Positions 45,661 to 55,679 are shown, counted from the stretch's first letter. The stretch is DNA of 64,000 nucleotides from Clostridioides difficile (GCA_012955965.1 JABBZI010000007.1:108359-172358); one strand, 5' to 3'. The notes: generated by a model from the sequence alone, not told the origin. Numbers and translations: made by a program.

Positions 45661-47215
45661 CTCCTTTCATAGGTATTGTAATTTGCACACAAGCACCATG
45701 AGGTATGTTATCAGATATGTTTATTGTTCCTCCTAGATTTTCTACTTGTTCTTTAATTGATACAATTCCTTTATGCTTTGTTGCATCTAAAGGAATTTTA
45801 GATGTATCTAAATGAGTTTTAAAGGATGTATTTGTCATACCATTATCACTAATATCTAATTTTATTATGTATTTTTTAAGTGATAAAGTTATCCATGCGT
45901 GGTTACCATTTGAGTGTTTATATACATTTGTCAACAATTCTTTAATTAAACGGTATATCAATATATCATATGGCTCAACTAAGAATAAAGTATCAGAACA
46001 TGTAAATGAAACTAAGATGTTTCTTTGTGGAAAAGATAAGGGGACACTTTCAATTAAATTCTGATAATTTTCTTTTACTGTCAAATTTTTTAATATTACA
46101 GGATGATAGTCTTGCATTTGATTTCTTATTAGTGTGTTTAAGTTGTTAAGTGTTTCATATATAATATCTTGTACATCTGGGCGATACGACTTACTTGTCA
46201 TGTTTTTTATTGAAAGCAAGTCCTGCAATATATCATCATGTAAAAAATTAGAAAACTCTGCTTTTAGTTGTTCCTCTTGTTTTAATTTTTCTAATGCGAG
46301 AGTGTACCTGCTATCTTTAGTTATTTGATTTTTTTCATGTCTTAGATTAAATTCCAAAAGAATATTACAAATAAAAATTAACATAAACAAGGTATTTATA
46401 GCTATTAATATTATAGATAAATTGCCACCACTAAATATCACTATCATACTAATTAATGTGATATTTATAAAAAGAAGAATAGTCCCTTGTCTTAGGCTAA
46501 AGACTGTTGAAAGAGGAAAACTATCATTTTCTCTAAGTACAATCCCATGAATACTCATAGAAAATATCAATACAGTTAGATAGATTCCAAAATTACTAAT
46601 ATGATTTGATATTTTTATTGTGAAAAAGTAATAAATAATAAATCCTATTAGTGTTATAAATATAGAAATAAATATAGGTTTTTTTTCACTTCTTATAACA
46701 AAATTAACCCTTTTCCAATGGTAAAAAACAATATATAAAAAGCCTGTTACACTTGCTACAAACTGTAGTCCATATATACCAGCATATATTCTTTTAGAAA
46801 TAAATATTCCCATAATTGTACCAAAGCAGGTGATAAGTAATAAAATGTCTATTATTTTGCGAAACTTATATCCACTACCTTGAAACAAAAATAAAAGTAT
46901 AAATTTGATAGAGATATACAATATAATTGGGCTTAACATTTCAAAAATAATAGTGCTTACTGGTGTTACTACAGAGGATAGGAGTAAATACCAACTATCC
47001 AGCACTAACAATCCACAAAACAATGAGATAGTATTATTTTCTCTGACATTACAAGACGTTATATATGTAATATCTATAAGTAATAATGTTGCAATTATTA
47101 AGGGAATGATGTTTTGTATACTCATAGAAGTTTCAATATTTGCGGAAGTTACCATAAAGAGGAGTGACAGGATATAATTTCCTAAAAATAATATTTTTAA
47201 ATTAAAGTTTGGCAA
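45632..47215 (-). CDS. NarL-type sensor histidine kinase with multi-helix membrane domain
   Basis: The 527-residue kinase has about eight hydrophobic segments in the first ~290 residues, a coiled linker, the HisKA_3 phospho-acceptor sequence SNFLHDDILQDLLSIKNM, and an HATPase domain (LIKELLTNVYKHSNGN; DISDNGM; KGIVSIKEQVENLGG). The start is TTG with AAGGAGGTG nine bases upstream. The many helices and lack of a large loop suggest sensing within the membrane. It is separated from the upstream bceB-like gene by a terminator and by a repeated promoter-like segment. Confidence 0.9.
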   Translation of the reverse strand: MPNFNLKILFLGNYILSLLFMVTSANIETSMSIQNIIPLIIATLLLIDITYITSCNVRENNTISLFCGLLVLDSWYLLLSSVVTPVSTIIFEMLSPIILYISIKFILLFLFQGSGYKFRKIIDILLLITCFGTIMGIFISKRIYAGIYGLQFVASVTGFLYIVFYHWKRVNFVIRSEKKPIFISIFITLIGFIIYYFFTIKISNHISNFGIYLTVLIFSMSIHGIVLRENDSFPLSTVFSLRQGTILLFINITLISMIVIFSGGNLSIILIAINTLFMLIFICNILLEFNLRHEKNQITKDSRYTLALEKLKQEEQLKAEFSNFLHDDILQDLLSIKNMTSKSYRPDVQDIIYETLNNLNTLIRNQMQDYHPVILKNLTVKENYQNLIESVPLSFPQRNILVSFTCSDTLFLVEPYDILIYRLIKELLTNVYKHSNGNHAWITLSLKKYIIKLDISDNGMTNTSFKTHLDTSKIPLDATKHKGIVSIKEQVENLGGTINISDNIPHGACVQITIPMKGDGSYKYFIS

Positions 47216-47234
47216 TCTTATACACCTCCTTATA

Positions 47235-47309
47235 GATTTATAGTATTGTATTATATCAAGTTTATGGTTACATTAAACCTATGAATTTATAGTTTTGTAT
47301 TATATCAAA
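47235..47309 (-). promoter_or_regulatory. Direct repeat carrying two promoter-like segments before the kinase gene
   Basis: On the minus strand TTGATATAATACAA-T/A-ACTATAAAT occurs twice, at 47235-47259 and 47284-47308, 49 bp apart. Each copy includes a TATAAT -10. They may be duplicated promoters or regulator sites; the second (kinase-proximal) has TTTAAT 16 bp upstream of its TATAAT. Confidence 0.5.
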
Positions 47310-47330
47310 TATTTATAAATAAATAAAGTG

Positions 47331-47367
47331 CCCTAAATCGTCACACATTTAAGTATGACGATTTGGG
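47331..47367 (-). terminator. Terminator after bceB-like gene
   Basis: CCCTAAATCGTCA (47331-47343) pairs with TGACGATTTGGG (47356-47367) with a one-base bulge; on the minus strand it is followed by CACTTTATTTATTT, an interrupted U tract. Confidence 0.65.
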
Positions 47368-47372
47368 AGATG

Positions 47373-49400
47373 TTATTTTTTTAATACGATTTTACAACAA
47401 GATTTAGTAGTGAGTATATAATATATTAAATATACTATGGCAGTTGAGAAAATCGCAATAATTACAGGTATGTATTGTGAAAATGAGTTTCCAAGTAAAT
47501 TTTGCATCAAAGCGGTTTTATAGACCAAAGTAGCAAATACACAGTCTAATATCCCAAGTAAAAATGGAATATTAAAAAATGGCAACACCTGCTTCTTAAT
47601 AATTTTTTTTATTTGAACATTAGTATAGCCCATTTTTTGTAAAATAGCATAATCAGACTTTGAATCTGAAATTGCTGATATATTGTTAAAGTATAAAATA
47701 CTTCCAACAGCAATAAAGAATAAAACAACAAGAAATCCTATTAAAAGAAATGTAGAGCTATTAATTGATAGTAAGTCATTAATCCTGTGGGAATGCCCTT
47801 GCAAATAAGGACTTTTATTTAAATAACCTGAGAGCTTACTATATAATCTTTCGTCGTTTTTAATTGATTTACCATTGATACTCACAATACTCGTTGTTGG
47901 TAACTTATTTTGAGCTATTTCCCTATATATACTATCACTAACAACAAGCGTTCCAACACTATTACCAAAGGAAATGGCATTGTTTAAAGATGTTTCTCTC
48001 ACAGTTATAGGTATTTCTTTATCATTGATGAGTAGTGGATAAATCGTTCCATTTTCACTACTTCCATCATCATTTGGTTGATATTTCATCAAAATACATT
48101 CATTATCTCTTAAAGAGGGAAGTTGTTTTAGTAGTTTTGTTCGATTTTGTGCCTTTAATAAAGTATAGTAATCAGAAAAAGATATACATTCAAACCCTGT
48201 TTCTCTTGGAATAACTTTTTTAGATGAACTATTTTTAGATAAATTATTCTTAGATTCACCAATTGCATATTCAAGTGGAAGGTTTTTTGCTGAGGATTTC
48301 ACTTTATAAATATCTGTCTGTGTAAAAATAACATCATCTGTATTAGATGTATATTGACTTACAATTTGTTTTACATCTTCAATTTGCTCATTTTTTTCTA
48401 CTCTAAATTCTATCTCTGAAGGTGCAATACGTGAAATTGAAGCAATTGGATAGTATAAAGAGAGTGCCATAACACTTGAAACTGTTAAAGTAGCAGCACA
48501 GAGCAGTGTAAGCATAATTAGAGTTTTAGAATTTGAGCGAATGCGATAGATAAAGTTTGGAGTAGTTATTATCTTTATATCTGTATAGAAAGCTCGTTTA
48601 TTTTTTTTGCTATATTGCATAATGTATGGAAGAAAGGAACTGATAAAGAGAATTGTACCAACTACGATAATAATCATAGTTATCAAGCCTATTTGGTAAA
48701 ATCCTATACGTATCCATACTGACTTAACTCCATGAAGAATATCTAATGCTAAACAATAGCCACCTAAAATCATTATAAAACCTATAAAAGCTGGAAGTTT
48801 TCTGAACTTCAACTTTTTTTCTGCACTCTTTTCATATCTCACTAATTTTATAAGTGAAGTCTTATAAAGGAATTTACCATTTGATATAGCTAATACTAAA
48901 ATAACTAATACTATAAAGAGTATTGTTTTAGATATTGCACCCATATTAAAAAATTGGATTTGTGAATTGTCAATTAATAAATTGAGAAGTGCATTAATTC
49001 CAAACACAATACCCTTATGAGCCAATGCCCCCAATATCAATCCAATAATAAGAGCTCCACTACAAATTAATATATTCTCAAAAGTAAGTAGTGATAAGAT
49101 TGTAAACTTGCGATAGCCAAGTAGAGCGTATATGCCTAGTTCTTTTGTACGACGTCTCAAGAAGAATTGATTTGAGTATGTCATATAGAAGATAACAAAT
49201 GCCATTAAAAATATAGATATAACATTACACATAGACTCAACTCTGCCATCAGTTGAAATCTTTTCTAACATTACTTTATTAACAGAAAATGAAGTAAATG
49301 CAAAAAATACAGTGATAACAAAAGAGACTGAAAGCATATATAGAGAATAGAATGAAAAGTTCTTTTTAAGGTTTTTTATTGCCATGTAAAAAATGTTCAC
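47373..49400 (-). CDS. BceB-like FtsX-family ABC permease
   Basis: The 675-residue permease has the 10-segment BceB topology: one segment near residues 20-40, three at ~55-170, two at ~200-270, one at ~290-310, then the large extracellular domain (~315-535) and three final segments (~545-670). It follows the ATPase gene after 12 bp. GTG 49400 with AGGAGG eight bases upstream is preferred. Known relatives flip or free lipid-II-cycle intermediates bound by peptide antibiotics such as bacitracin and lantibiotics. Confidence 0.92.
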   Translation of the reverse strand: MNIFYMAIKNLKKNFSFYSLYMLSVSFVITVFFAFTSFSVNKVMLEKISTDGRVESMCNVISIFLMAFVIFYMTYSNQFFLRRRTKELGIYALLGYRKFTILSLLTFENILICSGALIIGLILGALAHKGIVFGINALLNLLIDNSQIQFFNMGAISKTILFIVLVILVLAISNGKFLYKTSLIKLVRYEKSAEKKLKFRKLPAFIGFIMILGGYCLALDILHGVKSVWIRIGFYQIGLITMIIIVVGTILFISSFLPYIMQYSKKNKRAFYTDIKIITTPNFIYRIRSNSKTLIMLTLLCAATLTVSSVMALSLYYPIASISRIAPSEIEFRVEKNEQIEDVKQIVSQYTSNTDDVIFTQTDIYKVKSSAKNLPLEYAIGESKNNLSKNSSSKKVIPRETGFECISFSDYYTLLKAQNRTKLLKQLPSLRDNECILMKYQPNDDGSSENGTIYPLLINDKEIPITVRETSLNNAISFGNSVGTLVVSDSIYREIAQNKLPTTSIVSINGKSIKNDERLYSKLSGYLNKSPYLQGHSHRINDLLSINSSTFLLIGFLVVLFFIAVGSILYFNNISAISDSKSDYAILQKMGYTNVQIKKIIKKQVLPFFNIPFLLGILDCVFATLVYKTALMQNLLGNSFSQYIPVIIAIFSTAIVYLIYYILTTKSCCKIVLKK

Positions 49401-49412
49401 TAAATTATCCTC

Positions 49413-50162
49413 CTATCTTTTAGTATCCAATTTTGTAATTTCTTCAATAATCAATTCATAAAATTTATGCCTGTTGTTTTGTTCATTGTTTAGTTCTTTA
49501 ATGATATAGCCATCTTTAAAAATCAAAATTCTATTTGCAAAACTAGCTGCATAGGCATCATGTGTTACCATTAAAATTGTAGTTTTCAATTCCTCATTTG
49601 CTTCTTGTAGTGAGTAGAGTAGTTCGGTAGCTGAGTTGGAATCTAAAGCTCCTGTTGGCTCGTCTGCAAACAGAATACTAGGTTGTTTAACTATTGCTCT
49701 AACTGCTGAAGCTCTCTGTCTTTGACCTCCAGATAATTCATTTGGATATTTATTTAATTGAGCAGTTATACCAAATCGTTCGGATAGACTTCTTACCATG
49801 TTTTCTATTTTATCTGGAGGTAGTTTTTGAAGTGTAAGAGGTACCGAAATATTTTCGAAAATTGTGAGGCTATCTAGTAAAAAATATTCTTGAAAGATAA
49901 AACCTAAATTATCTCTACGAAAATCAGCAGAACTGGCATCATTAAGTGACTTCAAGTTCACATTGTTTATGAAAATATCTCCACTCGTTGGTTTATCAAT
50001 TGTAGATAATACATTAAGAAGAGTGGTTTTTCCAGAACCAGAGGCCCCCATTATCCCTATAAATTCTCCTTCTGATACATTAAAGGATACCTTATCTAAA
50101 CTCGGTTTTTGACCTTTAGTATAAATTTTAGTTATGCTATTTACTTTTAATATGGTATTCAT
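49413..50162 (-). CDS. BceA-like ABC transporter ATPase
   Basis: The 249-residue ATPase has Walker A GASGSGKTT, Q-loop FIFQEYFL, signature LSGGQRQR and Walker B ILFADEPTGALDS, the BceA/VraD signature form. It pairs with the permease immediately downstream. A GGGAGGT site precedes the ATG. The upstream 290 bp contain a hairpin and a direct repeat that may bind the response regulator. Confidence 0.93.
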   Translation of the reverse strand: MNTILKVNSITKIYTKGQKPSLDKVSFNVSEGEFIGIMGASGSGKTTLLNVLSTIDKPTSGDIFINNVNLKSLNDASSADFRRDNLGFIFQEYFLLDSLTIFENISVPLTLQKLPPDKIENMVRSLSERFGITAQLNKYPNELSGGQRQRASAVRAIVKQPSILFADEPTGALDSNSATELLYSLQEANEELKTTILMVTHDAYAASFANRILIFKDGYIIKELNNEQNNRHKFYELIIEEITKLDTKR

Positions 50163-50263
50163 TGTATATACCTCCCTTCATCTCGTTACAGTCAAATTAT
50201 ATATTAACTTTATTGTTAATTCATGAGTAAATCACGCAACAATTTTGTGTAAAGCAATAAAGG

Positions 50264-50349
50264 AATTATTATCAAAGTATTGAAAGAGTAGATTATTATC
50301 AAGATATATAATATCGAATACACTTTATTAGCTTCGAGTTAAAGTGTAT
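50264..50349 (-). promoter_or_regulatory. Hairpin and direct repeats upstream of bceA-like gene
   Basis: ATACACTTTA (50318-50327) is complementary to TAAAGTGTAT (50340-50349). Between it and the gene, ATTATTATCAA occurs twice (about 50265 and 50291, 26 bp apart). These are the only structured elements in the 290-bp leader and are candidate regulator sites. Confidence 0.4.
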
Positions 50350-50372
50350 GTGAGAGAGACATAATATTTAAA

Positions 50373-50428
50373 AACAAAAAATAAAAAAGCCATAAATACA
50401 GAAAAATCCAGTATTTATAGCTTTATAA
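50373..50428 (-). terminator. Intrinsic terminator after cell-wall protein gene
   Basis: On the minus strand AAAGCTATAAATAC pairs with GTATTTATGGCTTT, followed by TTTTATTTTTTG. Confidence 0.88.
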
Positions 50429-50452
50429 TAACTAATAAAAGTATGAATTTTA

Positions 50453-52111
50453 TTAATTATCTATTTCAAATTCTAATATCTTACCAGTAATTGCATTGAT
50501 TGTTATCTCATATTCAGTATTTCCTTTTATTATTTCACCTTCGTATTCTTTGTCATCTTCATCATATTCAAATTTTACTATTTTTCCACCAGGTACTTTA
50601 TCCATCATTATTGATTTAGCCTTTTCAGCACCAATAATGGAATTATTGTCATTAGTATTAGAGTTATTATGATTATTATCATTGTCATCAAAGTCATCAT
50701 CAGAATCATTGTCCATATCAATATCTACAATTCTTCCATCAAATGCATTTATCTCTAATTCATATGTTTTATTATCCTTTACTATTTTAGCTTCATATTC
50801 ATTATCTTCAGCATCGTATTTACAATAGATTAAATTACCATTAGGAATAGCATCTAGTGCTATAGATTTAGCTTTATCTAATGATATATTTTTTGTACCT
50901 AGATTGTTATCATTTAAGTCATCATCTTTTTCAATTTCTATTATTTTACCAAAGTATGCATCAATCTCTACCTCATATACAACATTATCTTTTAGAACTT
51001 TGCAATCATACTTATTATCATCTTCATCATAGTAACAAACCAAAATATTGTTTCCTGGAAGAGCTTGTTTTAATATTTCTTTAGCCTGTATTAAAGATAC
51101 TTTTTTAGTTTTATTTCTTATGTTGACGTTTTTTAGTTTTAAAATATCTTCAAATGCTTTTTGGTTATATCCTCCTCCTACTTGTGTTATTTCATCGATG
51201 TCTTTGTTTTTTATGAATTCTTTTTGACTATCTACAAGGTTACCATTAGATATCATTATAGGTGAATTTTCTTTAGCAGCTAGTACTCCTATTGATAGTG
51301 AATCTACCAGTGCATTTTCTTGATTAATACCATCTTTGGCTACAAATATATTATTTATCTTTTTGTCTTTATAAAATCGTTCGATAATTTTTGCATTAGT
51401 ATTGTTTCTATCTGAGCCACTGATTCTTTCTTTGTTTGGATATTTTTTTACTATGTTGTCTGATAAGACCTTATTTCCTCCAACTATATAAGATTTTTTT
51501 ATAGACCTATTATTTAAGAAATTTATACTGTTATCATTACTATTTTCGTCTGATACTAGTATTATAGGCATATTGTGTACTGCTGCAGGAGAAGCTATAC
51601 TGACTGCATCAGATAATCCCTTTAATCCATTTACAATAGCAACATTTTCTACTTTTTTTATCTTATCTATTTCTTTAAGTACATTTGTAGACATTTCATA
51701 TATATTATTTCCTGCTACTTTATTTATCTTTATGTTAAGTGATTTTATTTCATTTTCTACTTTAGCAGAAATACTATTTCCGCTATCTACTATGTATACA
51801 TTGTCTACTCCAAGCCTTTTAAGTTCAGCTTTAGTCGAACTCTCAATACTATTACTATTTACTAAAAGAATAGGTGCATTCTTTAGTATAGCAAATGGAT
51901 TTGCGCAAAGAGCACTTTGAATAGAGTTACCATTAACAAGAATAGCTGTTTTTGATTGAACCCATCCTAATTTACTTACTTCTACGGCTGTTTCATATCT
52001 TGTTTTACCTATTAGTCGCTCTTGCTTTGTAGTGTTATTTGCAAAAATTACTGAAGAACTAGAAAAAAACATCATACCTGATACCAATATAGCTAAATTT
52101 TTCTTATTCAT
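50453..52111 (-). CDS. cwp21: Cell-wall protein with three CWB2 repeats and PepSY-like repeats (probably Cwp21)
   Basis: This is a 552-residue secreted surface protein. A signal peptide (residues 1-25, MNKKNLAILVSGMMFF then A-rich cleavage region) is followed by three CWB2 repeats (~30-330; each with R-x-x-G-x-x-R-Y/N and GG.. segments), which anchor S-layer-associated proteins to the anionic polymer PSII. The C-terminal part has three PepSY-like units (~340-395, 410-465, 490-552), each with KY/EYE..I/V..G..YE.EI and G-K/R-I, the last two separated by an Asp/Asn-rich linker. This domain set and the genomic surroundings agree with Cwp21 of C. difficile; the symbol is from memory and moderately sure. 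Confidence 0.85.
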   Translation of the reverse strand: MNKKNLAILVSGMMFFSSSSVIFANNTTKQERLIGKTRYETAVEVSKLGWVQSKTAILVNGNSIQSALCANPFAILKNAPILLVNSNSIESSTKAELKRLGVDNVYIVDSGNSISAKVENEIKSLNIKINKVAGNNIYEMSTNVLKEIDKIKKVENVAIVNGLKGLSDAVSIASPAAVHNMPIILVSDENSNDNSINFLNNRSIKKSYIVGGNKVLSDNIVKKYPNKERISGSDRNNTNAKIIERFYKDKKINNIFVAKDGINQENALVDSLSIGVLAAKENSPIMISNGNLVDSQKEFIKNKDIDEITQVGGGYNQKAFEDILKLKNVNIRNKTKKVSLIQAKEILKQALPGNNILVCYYDEDDNKYDCKVLKDNVVYEVEIDAYFGKIIEIEKDDDLNDNNLGTKNISLDKAKSIALDAIPNGNLIYCKYDAEDNEYEAKIVKDNKTYELEINAFDGRIVDIDMDNDSDDDFDDNDNNHNNSNTNDNNSIIGAEKAKSIMMDKVPGGKIVKFEYDEDDKEYEGEIIKGNTEYEITINAITGKILEFEIDN

Positions 52112-52151
52112 ATTTTTACCTCACAATCTTTAAAATTTTATTATTTAACAT

Positions 52152-52180
52152 TATTTAGTAAAATATAATCTTAAAATCAA
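52152..52180 (-). promoter_or_regulatory. Probable promoter of the cell-wall protein gene
   Basis: On the minus strand TTGATT (52175-52180) and TAAATA (52152-52157) are separated by 17 bp, about 40 bp before the start codon. Confidence 0.5.
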
Positions 52181-52235
52181 GTTGATACTGAATCTACTAT
52201 TATAAAATCAACAGATAAGATTATTTAAACATAAA

Positions 52236-52290
52236 ATTTTCCTATTTATATTTAATATTGTAGCATAAATATAAACAGGAAAATGTTTTT
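52236..52290. terminator. Bidirectional terminator between HxlR and cell-wall protein genes
   Basis: ATTTTCCTATTTATATTTA (52236-52254) pairs with 52266-52284 with one mismatch. Minus-strand U-rich sequence follows for the HxlR gene. Confidence 0.75.
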
Positions 52291-52305
52291 TAAAAGGGGT
52301 ATACA

Positions 52306-52644
52306 CTATTCATTTTTATCATTTGACAAATAAGCTTTTCCCCATTGTTTCATATTTTCTAAAACAGGAACAAAACTTATTCCTAAATCTGTTAGAGAAT
52401 ATTCTACCTTAGGTGGGATTTCTTCATAAATATGTCTAGAAATAAAACCATCTGCTTCTAGTTCTCTAAGCTGTTTTGTTAATGTAGATTGAGTAATATT
52501 TCCAATCTGTCGTTGTAGTTCTCCAAAGCGTCTTGTTTTTAAAGATATAGAGTAGAGAATTTCAATTTTCCATTTGCCACCTAATATTTTTTGTATTTTG
52601 ACTATTGTTTCACATCGTTCAACTTTTGATGAATTATTTTTCAT
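52306..52644 (-). CDS. HxlR-family transcriptional regulator
   Basis: The 112-residue winged-helix regulator has an N-terminal conserved Cys (ERCETIVKIQKILGGKWK), LKTRRFGELQRQIGNITQSTLTKQLRELEADGFI, and the wing EEIPPKVEYSLTDLG. In relatives the Cys senses electrophiles or oxidants. It is divergent from the MATE pump at 52825, which it probably controls. Confidence 0.93.
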   Translation of the reverse strand: MKNNSSKVERCETIVKIQKILGGKWKIEILYSISLKTRRFGELQRQIGNITQSTLTKQLRELEADGFISRHIYEEIPPKVEYSLTDLGISFVPVLENMKQWGKAYLSNDKNE

Positions 52645-52824
52645 AAAAACCTCTCCTTGAATTTAAGTATAAAGCAGAGTATTTTTAAATTCAACACACT
52701 TTATTTTAAGATACTTAGTAGCACATTTGATACTATAAACATAAAAAGACAGTACTTTTCCATTTCAATATGCAATGCTATTATTAGCCCTGAAAGAATT
52801 TTATTGATAGAGGAGAGTTGCGTT

Positions 52825-54210
52825 ATGCCAGAAATAGAAAAAATAAATAAAAATTTACAGAAAACAGATGTTTTTCAAAAGGGAATGTTTTCTAAAAAAA
52901 GTTTAAGAAAAATAATCATTCCATTGATAATTGAGCAGACATTGATGTTATCAATAGGTATGTTTGATACATTGATGGTATCTTCAGTGGGAGAAAGTGC
53001 AGTTTCTGGTGTTTCTCTTGTAGATACCATCAATACTTTGCTTATTTATCTGTTAACAGCTCTTGCTACTGGTGGTGCTATAGTAGCAGGTCAATATCTA
53101 GGTAGCAAAAACTCAGAAAAGAGCAATCTTGCTGGAAAGCAGTTGTTGATTGTCAGTTTAGGGATATCTATGTTATTTATGTCAATCTGTTTGATTTTTA
53201 ATCACAGACTTTTGTCGTTATTTTTTGGAACTATAGAGCATGATGTCATGAGAAGCGCCAGAACTTATTTCTATATAACAGCAGTTTCTTTTCCTTTTAT
53301 AGCTATTTATAGTTCGTCAGTAGCTTTATTTAGAGCTATGGGAGATACTAAAATTGCTATGATTAATTCCCTTATTATGAATATAATCAATATAGGGATA
53401 AATGCTTTATTAATATATGGTTTGCAATTAGGGGTATTAGGCGCAGCACTAGGTACATTAACTGCACGAATAGTTGGAGCTACAACAACCCTATTTATGT
53501 TACGTAATCCTAAATTAAAAATTTCTATTCGTTCATATTCTTTTTGGGATATTAACTTGTATACAATCAAAAGTATCTTAAAAATTAGCATTCCTGCAAG
53601 TCTAGAAAATAGTGTTTTTCAAATAGGAAGAATAATTCTTACAAGCTTGATTGCCGTATTTGGAACAAGTGCAATTACAGCAAATGCAGTGACAGGAAGT
53701 CTCCTTAATGTAGCGACTATTCCAGGTCAAGCATTAGGTCTAGCAATCACTACTGTAGTAGCTCAATGTGTAGGTGCTAAGGAGTTTGAACATGCCACTT
53801 TATATACAAAGTATATGCTTAAATTATCTTGGATTTATATGATTATACTCAATTTAGGAATTTTACTTCTATTAAATCCTATTCTCAATCTTTACAATCT
53901 ATCTAATATTACGTTTTATTTGGCTTTTCAGATTATGATTATTCACATTAGTGGCTGGATAACTATTTGGCCTCTCTCCTTTGTATTGCCAAACTCATTT
54001 AGGGCTGCTGGTGATGTGAAGTATCCCATGATTATTTCTATTTTTTCTATGATTATTTTTCGTATTGGTTGTAGCTATCTATTAGCCTATGTTGTGGGAA
54101 TTGGTGTTTTGAGTGTATTTATAGCAATGCTTATGGACTGGGTTTTCCGAAGCCTATGTTTCTTGTGGCGTTGGAGAAGTGGGAAATGGAAAGAACATGG
54201 AGTAGATTAA
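52825..54210 (+). CDS. MATE-family multidrug efflux protein
   Basis: The 461-residue protein has about 12 membrane segments in two MatE repeats (IIIPLIIEQTLMLSIGMFDTLMVS at the start of the first). ATG 52825 follows GGAGAG at nine bases; an upstream in-frame ATG at 52657 has no ribosome site and would run through the promoter region. It is more distant from the MATE protein at 28032 than a recent duplicate would be. Divergent HxlR control is likely. Confidence 0.9.
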   Translation: MPEIEKINKNLQKTDVFQKGMFSKKSLRKIIIPLIIEQTLMLSIGMFDTLMVSSVGESAVSGVSLVDTINTLLIYLLTALATGGAIVAGQYLGSKNSEKSNLAGKQLLIVSLGISMLFMSICLIFNHRLLSLFFGTIEHDVMRSARTYFYITAVSFPFIAIYSSSVALFRAMGDTKIAMINSLIMNIINIGINALLIYGLQLGVLGAALGTLTARIVGATTTLFMLRNPKLKISIRSYSFWDINLYTIKSILKISIPASLENSVFQIGRIILTSLIAVFGTSAITANAVTGSLLNVATIPGQALGLAITTVVAQCVGAKEFEHATLYTKYMLKLSWIYMIILNLGILLLLNPILNLYNLSNITFYLAFQIMIIHISGWITIWPLSFVLPNSFRAAGDVKYPMIISIFSMIIFRIGCSYLLAYVVGIGVLSVFIAMLMDWVFRSLCFLWRWRSGKWKEHGVD

Positions 54211-54260
54211 TATCGAAAACTATATTTTTATAATATTTATCCTAAAAATAAAAAAATCTA

Positions 54261-54291
54261 TTGACTTGAAGTTAACTCCAAGTAGTAAAGT
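54261..54291 (+). promoter_or_regulatory. MerR-type promoter with dyad operator in a 19-bp spacer
   Basis: TTGACT (54261-54266) and TAAAGT (54286-54291) are 19 bp apart, and the spacer region contains CTTGAAGTTAACTCCAAG (54265-54282), a dyad with one mismatched pair around GTTAAC. This is the layout of promoters activated by MerR proteins of the AdhR/NmlR-like group. Confidence 0.8.
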
Positions 54292-54375
54292 ATAATTATA
54301 CAAGATTTATATATATTCAAAAGAGAAGTTAAAAGAGAAATAAAACAAATAAGTTTTAAAGGGGGAAGTAAGACG

Positions 54376-55497
54376 ATGGAGGCAAAAAAATTAGGTTTTG
54401 GATTAATGCGTTTACCAATAAAGGATGAAAATGATGTTACAACTATTGATATGGAATATTTAAATAAGATGGTTGATACTTTCTTGGAGAGAGGATTTAC
54501 ATATTTTGATACAGCATATGTATACCATATGGGAAAAAGTGAGATAGCACTAAGAGAATCTTTAGTAAAAAGACATAAAAGAGATAGTTTTACTGTAGCT
54601 ACAAAACTACCATTAATGGTTTTAAAGAAAAAAGAAGAACAAGAAACTATTTTTAATGAGCAGTTAGAAAAGTGTGGCGTAGATTATTTTGATTATTATC
54701 TTTTACATAATATAGGTGTGTCACATTATGAGGTAGCTAAAAAATTTGATAGCTTTAAGTTTATTGAAGAAAAGAAAAAGGAAGGTAAAATAAAGAATAT
54801 TGGTTTTTCTTTTCATGACAGTGCAGAATTATTAGATGAAGTTTTGACTGAGCACCCAGAAGTAGATTTTGTACAATTACAGATTAACTATATAGACTGG
54901 GACAATGAAAGTATACAGTCTAGAAAATGTTATGAGATAGCAGAAAAACACAATAAACCTGTGATTGTTATGGAGCCAGTAAAAGGAGGTACACTTGCTA
55001 AAATACCAGAAAAAGCAGAGAAGTTATTCCATGATTATAATTCAGATATGTCAATACCATCTTGGGCAATACGTTTTGCAGCAAGTAAAGACAATGTAAT
55101 GATGGTCTTAAGTGGAATGTCAAATATGGAACAATTATTAGATAATACAGGGTATATGCAAGACTTCAAACCATTCACAAAAGATGAATATGATGTTATA
55201 GATGAAGCTGTAGAAATTATTAATGAATCGATAGCAGTTCCATGTACTGCCTGTCAATATTGTGTAGAAGGATGCCCAAAAAATATTGCTATTCCAAACT
55301 ACTTTGCATTGTATAATTCAGAAAAACAAGCTCTTAATGCTGGATTTTCAACACAGATGGTTTACTACAATAACTACACTAAGACTTATGGTAAAGCATC
55401 AGATTGTATTGGATGTAAACAATGTGAGGAAAGTTGCCCACAACATATTAAAATTATAGATGCCTTAAAGAATGTGGCAGAAATTTTTGAAAAATAA
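54376..55497 (+). CDS. Aldo/keto reductase with C-terminal [4Fe-4S] ferredoxin domain
   Basis: The 373-residue protein has an aldo/keto reductase TIM barrel ([12 protein letters not shown] with catalytic Tyr; KLPLMV Lys; LLHN His; EPVKGG) and a C-terminal ferredoxin-like domain with two CxxCxxxCP sets: [12 protein letters not shown] and [12 protein letters not shown]. Such fused enzymes occur widely in anaerobes; substrate unknown. The MerR regulator downstream and MerR-type promoter upstream suggest induction by electrophiles such as aldehydes. Ribosome site AAAGGGGGAAG. Confidence 0.92.
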   Translation: MEAKKLGFGLMRLPIKDENDVTTIDMEYLNKMVDTFLERGFTYFDTAYVYHMGKSEIALRESLVKRHKRDSFTVATKLPLMVLKKKEEQETIFNEQLEKCGVDYFDYYLLHNIGVSHYEVAKKFDSFKFIEEKKKEGKIKNIGFSFHDSAELLDEVLTEHPEVDFVQLQINYIDWDNESIQSRKCYEIAEKHNKPVIVMEPVKGGTLAKIPEKAEKLFHDYNSDMSIPSWAIRFAASKDNVMMVLSGMSNMEQLLDNTGYMQDFKPFTKDEYDVIDEAVEIINESIAVPCTACQYCVEGCPKNIAIPNYFALYNSEKQALNAGFSTQMVYYNNYTKTYGKASDCIGCKQCEESCPQHIKIIDALKNVAEIFEK

Positions 55498-55505
55498 TTA
55501 ATAGC

Positions 55506-55617
55506 TATAAATAAACAGGATAAATAATTTTGAAAACAATTACATGTAGATAAATAGGGTAAATAATTTTGATAAATTGCTGACTATAGATAAATAGAAT
55601 AAGCAATTTCGATAGAA
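55506..55617 (+). repeat. Three degenerate ~40-bp tandem repeats
   Basis: Units aligned on TAAATAATTTTGA occur at 55521, 55560 and (as TAAGCAATTTCGA) 55600, each preceded by an ATAAATA-like block, giving a 39-40 bp period. They fill the space between the reductase and merR genes. Confidence 0.6.
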
Positions 55618-55679
55618 TATTATTTAAATTATTTAATGATATTTTAATCTATACAATATCAAGAGAGAGGTATATATGT

